Positions 23,014-31,762 of a stretch of 64,000 nucleotides of DNA are shown here, in pieces. How positions within the stretch are numbered: position 1 is the stretch's first letter; the number at the start of each line of letters is the position of its first letter. Below the pieces are notes generated by a model. It had not been told where the DNA came from, did no database searches, and saw nothing but the letters and a program-made list of their open reading frames with translations. The stretch lies in contig WQSX01000007.1 in NCBI GenBank assembly GCA_009787625.1, positions 1 to 64,000 of the forward strand, in the 5' to 3' direction. Origin of the DNA: Oscillospiraceae bacterium. GTDB lineage: Bacteria > Bacillota > Clostridia > Oscillospirales > Oscillospiraceae. The position numbers and the translations under genes were made by a program.

Positions 23014-23463
23014 CTATGCCTCTTCGCTTATGACTTTAAATGAAACCAAGTCATCAATCACCTTTGCCTCTTCTGCTTGTACTTCCATTCTATATGCCTC
23101 ATATTGTTCCTCACGCAGTCTGTCGTATGCTTTAAGTTCTCTCATTGTGGTAATCAGTCTTTCTTGGCATAACCTGACTATTTCCTCAGCCCTTACAATT
23201 TTGCCTTTAACTTCCACGAGAGCATCTCTTAAAAATCTGAAGTATGCATCATGTTCTGCGAGAGCCGCTACAATGTTTTCACCTTTTTCGAGTGCCAGTT
23301 CCAGTGATAGTTCTGTGTCCTTTTGCGCCTGCTGTATTCTCTTTTCCTCATTTAGCAGTAACTGTAGCGCCTGTTGCGCTTTACTAAGCTCTGCTTTTTG
23401 CAGTTTCTCAACGGTGAGCTTGTAGTTATATAGTGACTGCAGGGTAAATTTAAACTTTTTCAT
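23014..23463 (-). CDS. fliJ: Flagellar export protein FliJ
   Basis: FliJ is the coiled-coil stalk of the export ATPase, binding FliI and FlhA. The 149-residue, almost wholly helical protein begins MKKFKFTLQSLYNYKLTVEK, which is the family signature, and continues with heptads rich in Glu, Lys and Leu. It sits between fliI (20 bases upstream) and the motE-like gene, the normal arrangement. The ribosome site is weak (AAGGGCTGG), so translation may be partly coupled to fliI. Confidence 0.9.
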   Translation of the reverse strand: MKKFKFTLQSLYNYKLTVEKLQKAELSKAQQALQLLLNEEKRIQQAQKDTELSLELALEKGENIVAALAEHDAYFRFLRDALVEVKGKIVRAEEIVRLCQERLITTMRELKAYDRLREEQYEAYRMEVQAEEAKVIDDLVSFKVISEEA

Positions 23464-23482
23464 TTATTCCAGCCCTTGTCCC

Positions 23483-24823
23483 CTACATATTGGGAATTTG
23501 AGGGGCCCCGCTTCCTGCTATTGCTCTCATCATTTCCAGTGTATCTTCATACGAGAAGCTCTCCCTCATGCCTTGCTTTAGAAAAATCGCCAATGGGGCG
23601 TGAAGTTCTACAGCTCTGTCAATTTCGGGGTTTGCACCCTGTTTATATGCTCCGATATTTATGAGATCTTCCGCTTCTTTATATACGGCGAGCAAGTTTT
23701 TTATGGTACCGAAATCTTGAAAGTGTTCGGGGGTCACTATTTCAGGCATTACACGGCTTACACTGCCTAAGATGTCTATCGGAGGATAGTGGTTGCGTTG
23801 GGCTATCGCCCTTGAGAGGATTATATGCCCATCGAGTATGCCCCTGACCGTATCTGAGATTGGCTCGTTCATGTCATCGCCATCGACCAAAACTGTGTAC
23901 AGCGCTGTTATTGAACCTTTGTCCGACATGCCCGTGCGTTCGAGTAGTTTTGGCAGTAATGCAAACACTGATGGGGGGAAACCTCTGGAAACAGGTGGTT
24001 CTCCCGCCGCCATGCCGATTTCGCGCTGCGCCATTGCAAAACGTGTGAGCGAGTCCATCAGCATTAAAACCTTACAACCTTGGTCTCTGAAATATTCAGC
24101 AATCGCAGTGCCTGTCATGGCGCATTTCAATCTAAGCAGTGCAGGTTGGTCGGATGTTGCGATTACCAATACGGACTTTTTAAGACCCTCTTCTCCCAAA
24201 TCTTTTTCTATGAAGTCGCGTACCTCGCGTCCCCTCTCTCCGACCAGAACAATAACATTTATATCGGCAACGGCGTATCTTGACATCATACCGAGAATTG
24301 TACTTTTACCAACTCCCGTGCCTGCAAATATGCCTAGCCGCTGACCTTTTCCCACGGTCAGCATACTATCTATTGCTTTAATACCGAGCGGCAGAGCCTC
24401 TTTGATTCGCTCGCGCTCCAATGGGTTTGGCGGCATATTGTCTGCGGGGTACCATGCGTCGATTTTGTCGTGTTCGCTTCCATCGAACGGGTTTCCCAAA
24501 GCGTCAAGCACCTTTCCAATGAGTGACATACCAACAGGAACTCTGAGCTGTTTTCCGGTGTAAACCACGTAACTTCCGAGACCTATACCTTCAAGACTGC
24601 CAAACGGCATGAGCAAGGTCTGCCCCTCGCGAAACCCTATTATCTCAGCTCGGAGCGATTTATCGTTATTTAATGAGAACATCTCACAGACATCACCGAT
24701 TTTAGCGGGTGGTCCTGTCGCCTCAACCGCAAGCCCGACTATTTTTGTGACCCTGCCCGCACGTTCTATGGTGTCGGATTTGGACAGAGATTCTATATAT
24801 TTTGAAACATCAATCCGGCTCAT
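23483..24823 (-). CDS. fliI: Flagellum-specific ATP synthase FliI
   Basis: FliI is the hexameric ATPase of the flagellar export apparatus, related to F1-beta. From the ATG at 24823 it has 446 residues: Walker A GIFAGTGVGKSTILGMM, the VGERGREVRDFIEKDLGEEG block, Walker B VLMLMDSLTRFAMAQREIG, and the GEPPVSRGFPPSVFALLPKL segment. The track starts at 24883, but the upstream part overlaps fliH and lacks homology-like sequence. The chosen ATG overlaps the fliH end by 14 bases, consistent with coupling. The order is fliF-G-H-I-J. Confidence 0.96.
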   Translation of the reverse strand: MSRIDVSKYIESLSKSDTIERAGRVTKIVGLAVEATGPPAKIGDVCEMFSLNNDKSLRAEIIGFREGQTLLMPFGSLEGIGLGSYVVYTGKQLRVPVGMSLIGKVLDALGNPFDGSEHDKIDAWYPADNMPPNPLERERIKEALPLGIKAIDSMLTVGKGQRLGIFAGTGVGKSTILGMMSRYAVADINVIVLVGERGREVRDFIEKDLGEEGLKKSVLVIATSDQPALLRLKCAMTGTAIAEYFRDQGCKVLMLMDSLTRFAMAQREIGMAAGEPPVSRGFPPSVFALLPKLLERTGMSDKGSITALYTVLVDGDDMNEPISDTVRGILDGHIILSRAIAQRNHYPPIDILGSVSRVMPEIVTPEHFQDFGTIKNLLAVYKEAEDLINIGAYKQGANPEIDRAVELHAPLAIFLKQGMRESFSYEDTLEMMRAIAGSGAPQIPNM

Positions 24824-25697
24824 ATTGGTTTGCTCTTTCAAATGCAATTTTAACGTACTCCAGTTGTAAGTCAATACTCGCATTGACTGTACCCTCGTCT
24901 GAGTCGATAATCAGCTCGTTTTCGTCCATATTTAAGTCTTTCATGACGGTCGCAGTAACTACGATTCCGTTGTCTAGTTCTATGTTTGCAACTCCCGACG
25001 AGAAGAATCGCTCATACTCTTTCGGACCGATTCTTATAATTATTTTCCCTTCTGTGGACATTTGGCGCAGGGTGTTTTTCACAAGCGAGGTAAAGACTGT
25101 GCCGAGTTCTTCCTCGGCAGGACCTATTATTTTCTTGACTACTTCCAGTGAGAGTCTGACAATTTCTGCCTCAGTTTCGGCTGAAATGCGCTCTTGCTCG
25201 GCATAGAGCTCTTCGAGAACGCTTTTTAATTGTCTATCGTCTGTTTTCAGTTTTTCTTCAAGTGTCTCTTCGCACTCTTTAAGTTTGTCATCGAATGAGA
25301 GTTTGCCCTCTGCCGCGCCTTCGGTATAACCTTCCTGCCAGCCCTCTTTGCGCGCCTCTTCGGCATCTTCACGTGCCGCAAGTTCTATCTGTGCCGCCTG
25401 AACTCGTGCATCGTCTATGAGTGCCTGCGCCTTTTCCTGCATCTCCAGTTCGGCAATCATCATGTATTCGTTCAATTTTTCTTGCGCAAGTATTTCCACT
25501 ACTTCATCTGTGACTGGCGATGGCTCATGTGGCAGGGCATCTTGAGTCTCATCCCCGATGTGTTCAGATTCCGTATCTGAGTCGTGGGGAAGTTCCTCGT
25601 GGGCATCATCTCCCGGCGGGGAATCTGTCTTTTCTGTGTCAAAGATCTGAGGCTTGTGCCTTGAAACCTTGACAAGACTTCTGTCAATTCTAAACAA
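24810..25697 (-). CDS. fliH: Flagellar assembly protein FliH
   Basis: FliH regulates FliI and ties it to the C-ring. The 295-residue protein has an acidic, variable N-terminus, a long coiled coil (about 90-170, EKAQALIDDARVQAAQIELA) with GWQEGYTEGAAEGK-type Gly repeats (GxxxG heptads typical of FliH), and a C-terminal domain with EIVRLSLEVVKKIIGPAEEE. The start is probably TTG at 25697, overlapping the fliG stop (ATTGTTTAGAATTG). It overlaps fliI downstream. Start position is less sure than identity. Confidence 0.88.
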   Translation of the reverse strand: MFRIDRSLVKVSRHKPQIFDTEKTDSPPGDDAHEELPHDSDTESEHIGDETQDALPHEPSPVTDEVVEILAQEKLNEYMMIAELEMQEKAQALIDDARVQAAQIELAAREDAEEARKEGWQEGYTEGAAEGKLSFDDKLKECEETLEEKLKTDDRQLKSVLEELYAEQERISAETEAEIVRLSLEVVKKIIGPAEEELGTVFTSLVKNTLRQMSTEGKIIIRIGPKEYERFFSSGVANIELDNGIVVTATVMKDLNMDENELIIDSDEGTVNASIDLQLEYVKIAFERANQYEPD

Positions 25698-26694
25698 TCA
25701 GGTCATCCCCTTCTCCGCGAGCCACGATAATTTCACCTTCGTCTTCGAGTTTGCGGATGACGTTGACGATTTTTTGTTGCGCCTCTTCAACGTCACGTAC
25801 ACGCACAGGACCCATAACTTCCATATCGTCTTTTATCATGTCTTGGAGACGTTTCGAGATGTTTGAGAAAATTGATCTTGCAACATCTTCACCCGCCATT
25901 TTGAGTGCAACTGCAAGGTCTTGGTTGTTGATTTCGCGCAGAACACGCTGAATGGTGACGTTGTTGAGTTTTGCAATGTCTTCGAATACGAACAGGCGTT
26001 TTCTGATTTCGTCGGCGAGTTCGCTCTCGTTGACATCGAGACTTTCGAGGATGTTTTTCTCCGATGAACGGTCTAGTGAATTTATGATTTCGACTATCGT
26101 GTCGATACCACCGACTATGATGTTTTCGGTGAATCCCATTGATGTTATCTTGCGCTCCAAAATCCGCTCCGCCTCTTTGACGTATTCGGGAGATGTGCTA
26201 CCCATGTTCGAAATGCGGCTTATGATTTCTGTCTGACGCTCATTGGGGAGCGAAGCTATGATTTGTGCCGATTGTTTTGGATCTATGTATGACAGGACGA
26301 GCGCAATTATCTGTGGATGCTCGTTGTGGATAACATTGAGTATTTGGTTTGAATCAACTCTTCTTATAAAGTCAAACGGGCGCACTTGAAGGGAAGATGA
26401 CAGCTTTCGTATCATCTCCTCGGCTTTATCTTTGCCGATTGCTTGCTCTAAGACATCTCTGGCATAGTCTATGCCACCCTCTGTTATGAACTTTTGAGTG
26501 AGGCACATCTCATAAAACTCGTTTATGATCTGCTCCCTTACTTCAGGTTCAACACGGCGGGTAGTGGTTATGCTCAGCGTCATGTCGCTTATTTCTTCTT
26601 CCGACATATACTTATAAAGCTCGGCTGAATATTCCTTACCGAGACTTATAAGTAAAATGGCGGCTTTTTCTTTTGCACTTATATCATTAGACAT
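25690..26694 (-). CDS. fliG: Flagellar motor switch protein FliG
   Basis: FliG couples stator force to rotor turning and binds the FliF C-terminus. At 334 residues it is full length: EKAAILLISLGKEYSAELYK at the N-terminus, the middle EHPQIIALVLSYIDPKQSAQ block, and a C-terminal torque domain with FEDIAKLNNVTIQRVLREI and LGPVRVRD-like residues (VMGPVRVRDVEEAQQKIV). Charged residues of the torque helix are present. It lies between fliF and fliH. The ribosome site is AGAGGGT. Confidence 0.97.
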   Translation of the reverse strand: MSNDISAKEKAAILLISLGKEYSAELYKYMSEEEISDMTLSITTTRRVEPEVREQIINEFYEMCLTQKFITEGGIDYARDVLEQAIGKDKAEEMIRKLSSSLQVRPFDFIRRVDSNQILNVIHNEHPQIIALVLSYIDPKQSAQIIASLPNERQTEIISRISNMGSTSPEYVKEAERILERKITSMGFTENIIVGGIDTIVEIINSLDRSSEKNILESLDVNESELADEIRKRLFVFEDIAKLNNVTIQRVLREINNQDLAVALKMAGEDVARSIFSNISKRLQDMIKDDMEVMGPVRVRDVEEAQQKIVNVIRKLEDEGEIIVARGEGDDLIV

Positions 26695-26735
26695 ATGCGT
26701 AACCCTCTGTTTTTATTGCTTTTGATTTAGTATTA

Positions 26736-28355
26736 TTATGACTCGTCTGACAGCCAGTTTCTGAGAAGTTGTGCCACAGATCCCGGATCTCTGTCTATGA
26801 ACTTTTCGACCTGCTCAAGTCCGGGGGATTTTGTATTTATGTCGATGTCCTCATACTCCACCTGGTCAGCTTGCATATCATCATCATCGGTGATTAGGTA
26901 GTCGATGCCGTCAGCTCCTGCCGCAACCAACATTGGTTCAGGCTCAGGTTCGGGCCTGAGTGCTTTGACGATTGTTCTGCCGAGCAGAAATACCATCACG
27001 CCAAGCAGGATAATAACCGCGTACATAACTATCATTTCGATGAGGTCTCGTGTTCTCTGTGCCGCTGCCGCCGCTTCCGCCGCCGCAATTGCATCGGCAA
27101 GCGCCGTATCTTCGTATGCAAACGGAAGTAGTTGAACTCTGACGTTGGAGAGAGGCACTCCGATCGCGGTAGTGACGAGATCTGCAACCTCTGCACTGAA
27201 ATCGTCCTCAATGCCTTCTGTTTCACTGTTTATGACCACTGAAAGCATAACAGTTTCGATAATACCGTATTGGTGTTGTATCTGCCTTCTCGTCTCATTT
27301 ATCTCGTAGTTGAGGCTTTCGACATTGCGAAGCCATGTGTCTTGGTCATCAAATTCGCCCCATGGATATTCTATTGAACCCATTGCATTTGAATCCGTGC
27401 CGGGTACACCTTCCGCCGGCGACCATCTTCTTGACCTCTCATGGACACGTTCAGAACTACGGACTATACCTCCGGTTTCACCCGGAATAGGCGGTGCAAA
27501 TTCTACTTGCTCTGTGACTATTCTGTCAAAGTTGAGCCTGACTGTCGGTTGAACTCTAAGATTGCTGAGCCCAAAAATAGGTGATAAAAGCTGTTGAATT
27601 TGGGTTTGAAATTGTGCGCTCAACTGATTTTCAAGAGCTATGCGGTCTATAAATTCAACATCTGTGTCCAGAGCTTGGTCGCCGACAGGATAGTGGTTTA
27701 AGTTAGAGTCGATGATGTGAATATTCTCAAATTCAATGCCGGGCACACCACCTCTGACTGCCTCAGCGACAGCTTGCACTTCTGCCTGTGTGAGCCTTTC
27801 TCCTCCCGCAACTGTTATTTGAACTGAGGCCGTAGGAGGTCTGAGGTTTGTGGCGAGCCTAAATGGCGAGGTTTCTCCCTCATTTACAATAACGAGTGCG
27901 TTTTGTATCCTCGGGGCTTGAATAATTTGCATTCTGATGTGCTCGCCGCGTTGTGCTTCAGACATCTGGCGTGCAAAACTTTCGGTGACACCAAATCCGG
28001 TCGCACCTTCGAGCATTCCCCAGTCGAAACCGGGAGGCCCTATAAGCCCTTGACTCATAAGCCACATTTGAGTTGTGCCGTGTTCTTGTTCAGGGACTTC
28101 GAGTTGTATACCATCCGGGGAGACCCTTACTGTAAAGCCTTGTTCGTTAAGTGCTGCGTAGATATCTGCCGTGCTTACCGGGTCGCCTGTGCCCTGCAAC
28201 ACTACCCAATTTGTCCTCGTGAGAAGAACCGTCGCAACTATGGCAAGTGTCAAAACAAAGAGTGTAAGGACACCAAGTTGTATCTTGGTTTTCCTCGGCA
28301 GCGTTGTCATATATTCTCTGAATCGCGTGAGCATTTTTTCAATTGTTTCTCTCAC
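26736..28355 (-). CDS. fliF: Flagellar MS-ring protein FliF
   Basis: FliF forms the MS ring in the membrane. The 539-residue protein has two membrane segments, near 27-47 (LGVLTLFVLTLAIVATVLL) and near 445-463 (MIVMYAVIILLGVMVFLLG), flanking periplasmic ring-building domains (LEVPEQEHGTTQMWLMSQGL, then ARIQNALVIV-like QAPRIQNALVIVNEGETSP). The C-terminus DPGSVAQLLRNWLSDE is the FliG-binding tail. The start is GTG at 28355 with AAGGGGG 7 bases upstream. It begins the fliFGHIJ-motE unit and has a candidate promoter just upstream. flgB, flgC and fliE, which usually precede it, are 26 kb away. Confidence 0.96.
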   Translation of the reverse strand: MRETIEKMLTRFREYMTTLPRKTKIQLGVLTLFVLTLAIVATVLLTRTNWVVLQGTGDPVSTADIYAALNEQGFTVRVSPDGIQLEVPEQEHGTTQMWLMSQGLIGPPGFDWGMLEGATGFGVTESFARQMSEAQRGEHIRMQIIQAPRIQNALVIVNEGETSPFRLATNLRPPTASVQITVAGGERLTQAEVQAVAEAVRGGVPGIEFENIHIIDSNLNHYPVGDQALDTDVEFIDRIALENQLSAQFQTQIQQLLSPIFGLSNLRVQPTVRLNFDRIVTEQVEFAPPIPGETGGIVRSSERVHERSRRWSPAEGVPGTDSNAMGSIEYPWGEFDDQDTWLRNVESLNYEINETRRQIQHQYGIIETVMLSVVINSETEGIEDDFSAEVADLVTTAIGVPLSNVRVQLLPFAYEDTALADAIAAAEAAAAAQRTRDLIEMIVMYAVIILLGVMVFLLGRTIVKALRPEPEPEPMLVAAGADGIDYLITDDDDMQADQVEYEDIDINTKSPGLEQVEKFIDRDPGSVAQLLRNWLSDES

Positions 28356-28405
28356 CCTGATACCCCCTTAGAATCCCTCTTTCGCTTTTCTATATATCAC
28401 ATCAG

Positions 28406-28434
28406 AGTTTAACATTTCCTGAATCTATTTGCAA
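28406..28434 (-). promoter_or_regulatory. Putative promoter of the fliF operon
   Basis: TTGCAA, a 17-base spacer and TAAACT on the - strand, about 50 bases before the fliF start. The -10 box is only fair. Confidence 0.45.
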
Positions 28435-28507
28435 GAGTTTTTTCAAAAAATATACATTATTTAGTGTTTTGGTGGTTTAAGTTTCCTGTATCTTGTGGGA
28501 TATAGCC

Positions 28508-28538
28508 AACAAGACAGGAACCGTCCTCCTGTCTTGTT
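28508..28538. repeat. REP-like palindrome, near-perfect copy
   Basis: AACAAGACAGGAACCGTCCT continuing to CCTGTCTTGTT reads almost the same on both strands. It is the most symmetric copy of this repeat family in the window. Confidence 0.8.
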
Positions 28539-28552
28539 ACGTAAAACGCAAA

Positions 28553-28698
28553 GCAGGCAAAAGGTGTAAAAAATATTAACAACCCGACCGACATAAGAAA
28601 ACCAGTATAAAAAAAGCAATCGCATTAGTCAAATCCATGTGCACTGGTGGCAAAGAGGCGGCTGAGTGGTGTTAATATTTTTTACACCTTTTGCCTGC
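28553..28698. repeat. 145-bp structured repeat, copy 2
   Basis: This second full copy of the element at 20552 lies between fliF and csrA. The core TGCACTGGTGGCAAAGAGGC is identical; the arms carry A-to-G and matching T-to-C changes on the opposite side. Together with the REP copy it fills most of the 406-base fliF-csrA gap. Confidence 0.8.
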
Positions 28699-28761
28699 GG
28701 CCCCACCCCGGATCACAAAAAATAGCGACTTTACAGCCGCTATTTTTGTTATTATTGTGTT

Positions 28762-28998
28762 TTACTTTTTATCAGGTTTTTTCTTGATTTTTGATAAATC
28801 GAATGAGACTATTGGGGCGTCTAGGGCTTGGACGTTTGTGCTTCTTGTCGCCTCTAGGAGTTCTTCTCTGAAAACTTTGACGTCCCGCGGGGCATCTACG
28901 CCCAGTTTTATTTTGTCTCCATCTATGCCGAGCAGAGTGATGCGGATGTTATCGCCTATTACGATGGTTTCGTTGACCTTACGTGACAGAACTAGCAT
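28762..28998 (-). CDS. csrA: Carbon storage regulator CsrA
   Basis: CsrA is a small dimeric RNA-binding protein that blocks translation by binding GGA motifs at ribosome sites, classically of flagellin mRNA in Bacillus. From ATG 28998 it has 78 residues: [20 protein letters not shown], then the [15 protein letters not shown] block with the RNA-binding Arg. The track extension to 29022 lies inside fliW. A very strong GGGAGGAGGGTGA site precedes the ATG. It overlaps fliW by 20 bases. FliW binds CsrA and inhibits it, so the two form one feedback unit. Confidence 0.95.
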   Translation of the reverse strand: MLVLSRKVNETIVIGDNIRITLLGIDGDKIKLGVDAPRDVKVFREELLEATRSTNVQALDAPIVSFDLSKIKKKPDKK

Positions 28999-29458
28999 CG
29001 TCTTCACCCTCCTCCCTTGCAACTAACTTGCATATTTCTTGGAAGATAGGTACACGGACATTATACTCACTGCCGCTGAGCATTATCTGCTTTGCTTTTC
29101 CGCTGGAAGTGTTGATGATGATTGGGGCGGCGAGGTTCACCGTCATGCCTGAAATTTCGTCCGGAATGACCACGACACTCACGACAAATAAATCATCGGG
29201 TTTTGTGAGCTGCAGCCTTTTTACATCTGTCTCATCAATATCAAAAACATAGTCCGGAAGAACCGAAAATGTGTCAAGCACAGGCAAGCAAATCCCTGTC
29301 TCTTCCGTGGATTGCAACCAAACCAGTGGATAGCTCTCCTCAAATTGAAGCAATGCATATGTGTGATATTGTTCAAGGCCGGGAACGCCTTCTTCGAAGT
29401 CTAAGAACTTCGCCTCATCAACTTCGACATTCCCAAACCGCAGGGTATCAATTTGCAT
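28979..29458 (-). CDS. fliW: Flagellar assembly factor FliW (CsrA antagonist)
   Basis: FliW binds free flagellin or CsrA; when flagellin is secreted, FliW releases CsrA control. The 159-residue protein shows the family start [20 protein letters not shown], then [20 protein letters not shown] and [27 protein letters not shown] lies about 9 bases before the ATG. The flagellin gene is not in this window. Confidence 0.94.
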   Translation of the reverse strand: MQIDTLRFGNVEVDEAKFLDFEEGVPGLEQYHTYALLQFEESYPLVWLQSTEETGICLPVLDTFSVLPDYVFDIDETDVKRLQLTKPDDLFVVSVVVIPDEISGMTVNLAAPIIINTSSGKAKQIMLSGSEYNVRVPIFQEICKLVAREEGEDDASSVT

Positions 29459-29516
29459 CTCTGTGTATCTCCTTTTGGTATAAGTGGTTGTATCATATCA
29501 CACTTACTTTGCTCGG

Positions 29517-30095
29517 TCAAGCATACAGTGGTACTGCCGTTATATCCATGTGTGGCGGAGTTTGGTAGAACGTACTCACTGAATGCTGTGGGGTCAGCGA
29601 TACCTGTGCAAGATTTGTCGGGTCTGTGTTTACCGACAGGCTGTGTGGTGTGAATCCAATTTGAAGCCTGTTTACATGCCATGTAAAATGAGGTGAACTG
29701 CGTGGCATGAGTCCTATATTTACCGGAATCGGCCCGAGCCTTGCGTTTGCGTTGTTCCGTGCAATCATTGGCATGGGGTCGACACCTCGCACTTGAGCGT
29801 TTGCCATCTGGTCGCCCTCTCTTGCTCTGCGACCTATGCCCTGCATCGCCGCCTGCCTGCCTGCGTTTGCGAAATCTTGGGCAAATTGTCCCGATGTGCT
29901 TAATCCCATATCGCGCCTGACAGCTGAATGGTCAGCGGTGAATGTCGGTTGTTCCGAGTGGATTTGCACTTGTGAGCGTTGGTCGTTTATCTGAATAGCC
30001 GCACTGGGGTTGTTGATATTGAGATTCGAGCGAGTTATGTTCAGCCCGATTTGGGCACGTTGCTCATTTATGTTTATCCTCATAAGTACAGACAT
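29517..30095 (-). CDS. yviE: DUF6470/YviE-family flagellar-locus protein
   Basis: A protein of about 192 residues of the family found between flgL and fliW in Bacillus (YviE). It starts MSVLMRININEQRAQIGLNI, and the first 60 residues keep the QIHSEQP-type beta segments (SAAIQINDQRSQVQIHSEQP). A helical stretch with GIGRRAREGDQMANAQVRG follows, then a beta-rich C-terminus ending HMDITAVPLYA. Function is unknown. The track start at 30104 is a GTG; ATG 30095 with AGGAAGGCGGTGA upstream is preferred, but 30083 is also possible. The placement between flgL and fliW supports the assignment. Confidence 0.8.
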   Translation of the reverse strand: MSVLMRININEQRAQIGLNITRSNLNINNPSAAIQINDQRSQVQIHSEQPTFTADHSAVRRDMGLSTSGQFAQDFANAGRQAAMQGIGRRAREGDQMANAQVRGVDPMPMIARNNANARLGPIPVNIGLMPRSSPHFTWHVNRLQIGFTPHSLSVNTDPTNLAQVSLTPQHSVSTFYQTPPHMDITAVPLYA

Positions 30096-30166
30096 CGTCG
30101 TCACCGCCTTCCTTGGCTGGATTCAATGCGCTATTGTACCACAAATTACAGGAAAAGTCAATTGCA

Positions 30167-30374
30167 GGGGCGATTATTAATCGCCCGTTGTGACAAGACA
30201 GAGGAATCGTCAGAAACCCCTGTCTTACATACCACGTCATTGCGGCCTCCGAGCCGCAATCCCATGAATAATGAGCATATCTTCGGGGATTGCGGGTCGC
30301 GCCCGCAATGACGAGTTTTTTGATTGCTATTTTCAAGCGCAGACCAAGACAGAGGAACCGTCCCCTTGTCTTAC
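30167..30374. repeat. Cluster of five short palindromic repeats
   Basis: The 334-base gap between yviE and flgL holds GGGGCGATTATTAATCGCCC (30167), two REP-like copies (30192-30227 and 30344-30374) and two GTCATT palindromes in opposite orientation (30236-30269 and 30286-30313). No gene is seen in it. Confidence 0.7.
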
Positions 30375-30429
30375 AGACTAGCGGAGCAAATAACCCACCC
30401 TCTGCGGGAATTCACGAAACGCTAAACAC

Positions 30430-31569
30430 CTACCTCAAAAAGTCCATGAGTGTCGGTTGAATCACCCTGGCGCCTGCTGATAGAGCGGCTTGGTAGATTG
30501 TCTCTGCCATGCGTAGATTCATTATTACCTCTGCAAAATCCGCATCTTCGGCGCGTGAACGCATTTCCTCGTAGTTGATGAAATCTTGGTCGAATCTCGC
30601 GTCTATCAGCTCAAGTCTGCGCTGTCTGCCACCAATCTCTGCCGTTCTTGCGAGCAGGTGGTTTTGCGAGTCTTGCACTTGATTTATTAGCATTGTCATT
30701 TCATCTGTAGTAATAGTGCGGGTTCCCGGATAATTCGGCTCGCCCGGCTCGATAGGCCTTCTGCCGTTTAGCCCTTCGTATACCTCTGTGAGCACGCTAA
30801 ACGCATTGCGAAAAATCTCACTGTTCGAGCCATCATTTGATTGAGTTCTGAACATAATGAGGTCAATACCATTCATGGTCACAGGCATCATTATTCCGGG
30901 CCCTACTTCAAACTGAATCACACTGTCATTCAGTTGCCGTAATTGCGGAACCTCCGTGGTTCCTCCGGGATAGCCGGGCTCACCCGGGATTGCCGGTACT
31001 AATCCGTTTTCCATAGCGTTACGAAATTCATCAGCAGACAAATTATCAAAACGCGACATGTTAAACCCGTTAAAAAGTAGGTTTCCGGAGGTGTCCATGG
31101 TGAACGGACGAGTCTGAGTCGGAGCATTTTGTGCAAAGTCACCGGGAGTATTGAATCCACCAAATACAAACCTATCACCAAATGTTGTGTTTAAAGTATC
31201 TAAGAAGTGATCTCTCATTTGACCTACAACTCTCGATAGGTTTAGCCTATCTGTGTCAGTCATGGTACTTCCTGAACTGACCATTTGCTCATAGACATGA
31301 CCCACCGTTTCCTGTAGTTCACGCACACCCGACTCAGCTTGGGTGAGCCAGTTTTGTGCCGTCCCGATGGATTGCTGAAAATGCTCGATGCGAGTGATTC
31401 TGTTACGCGCAGCTTGCCCGAAAATCAACGCAGATGGGTTGTCGCTTATGTGCGCCCACTGCCTGCCGCTCGAAAGCTGATTTTGCAGTCTATCCATTCT
31501 TCCGAGATTATTATTCACATTGTTTAGAAGTGTGTTTCTGAGCATTGCATTAGTTACTCTTGATACCAT
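30430..31569 (-). CDS. flgL: Hook-filament junction protein FlgL
   Basis: FlgL (HAP3) joins the hook junction to the filament. From ATG 31569 it has 379 residues with the flagellin-like N-terminus MVSRVTNAMLRNTLLNNVNN, RMDRLQNQLSSGRQWAHISD, and a C-terminus NLRMAETIYQAALSAGARV. The longer track start at 31719 lies in the leader; AGGAGG is 7 bases before ATG 31569. The start is preceded by a TAGTGTTT/AAACACTA hairpin abutting the ribosome site. It follows flgK, as in Bacillus. Confidence 0.94.
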   Translation of the reverse strand: MVSRVTNAMLRNTLLNNVNNNLGRMDRLQNQLSSGRQWAHISDNPSALIFGQAARNRITRIEHFQQSIGTAQNWLTQAESGVRELQETVGHVYEQMVSSGSTMTDTDRLNLSRVVGQMRDHFLDTLNTTFGDRFVFGGFNTPGDFAQNAPTQTRPFTMDTSGNLLFNGFNMSRFDNLSADEFRNAMENGLVPAIPGEPGYPGGTTEVPQLRQLNDSVIQFEVGPGIMMPVTMNGIDLIMFRTQSNDGSNSEIFRNAFSVLTEVYEGLNGRRPIEPGEPNYPGTRTITTDEMTMLINQVQDSQNHLLARTAEIGGRQRRLELIDARFDQDFINYEEMRSRAEDADFAEVIMNLRMAETIYQAALSAGARVIQPTLMDFLR

Positions 31570-31584
31570 TGTTTTTCCTCCTAT

Positions 31585-31603
31585 TAGTGTTTCACAAAAC
31601 ACT
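31585..31603 (-). promoter_or_regulatory. Hairpin touching the flgL ribosome site
   Basis: TAGTGTTT-TGTG-AAACACTA on the - strand ends just before TAGGAGG. Another stem (GCGGCT...AGCCGC) lies further upstream in the leader. A translational control role is possible but untested. Confidence 0.35.
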
Positions 31604-31762
31604 AGTATTTCATTTTTTAAATAACTTCCCAAAAATTGTGGTAGATTTTTGCGGCTGCCTAGGAAAAAGCCGCAGGAATGCCCAGGCATTTCAAGGTTTT
31701 TTGACAACGGCAGACACAAAAAGATGCCGCAAGGTTTGGGGAGGAATTTAGAAAATGGAATA

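Noticed and set aside
31648-31673. GCGGCT...AGCCGC hairpin in the flgL leader as a terminator
   Set aside because: On the - strand the stem is followed by A, not T, so it is not an intrinsic terminator for flgK.
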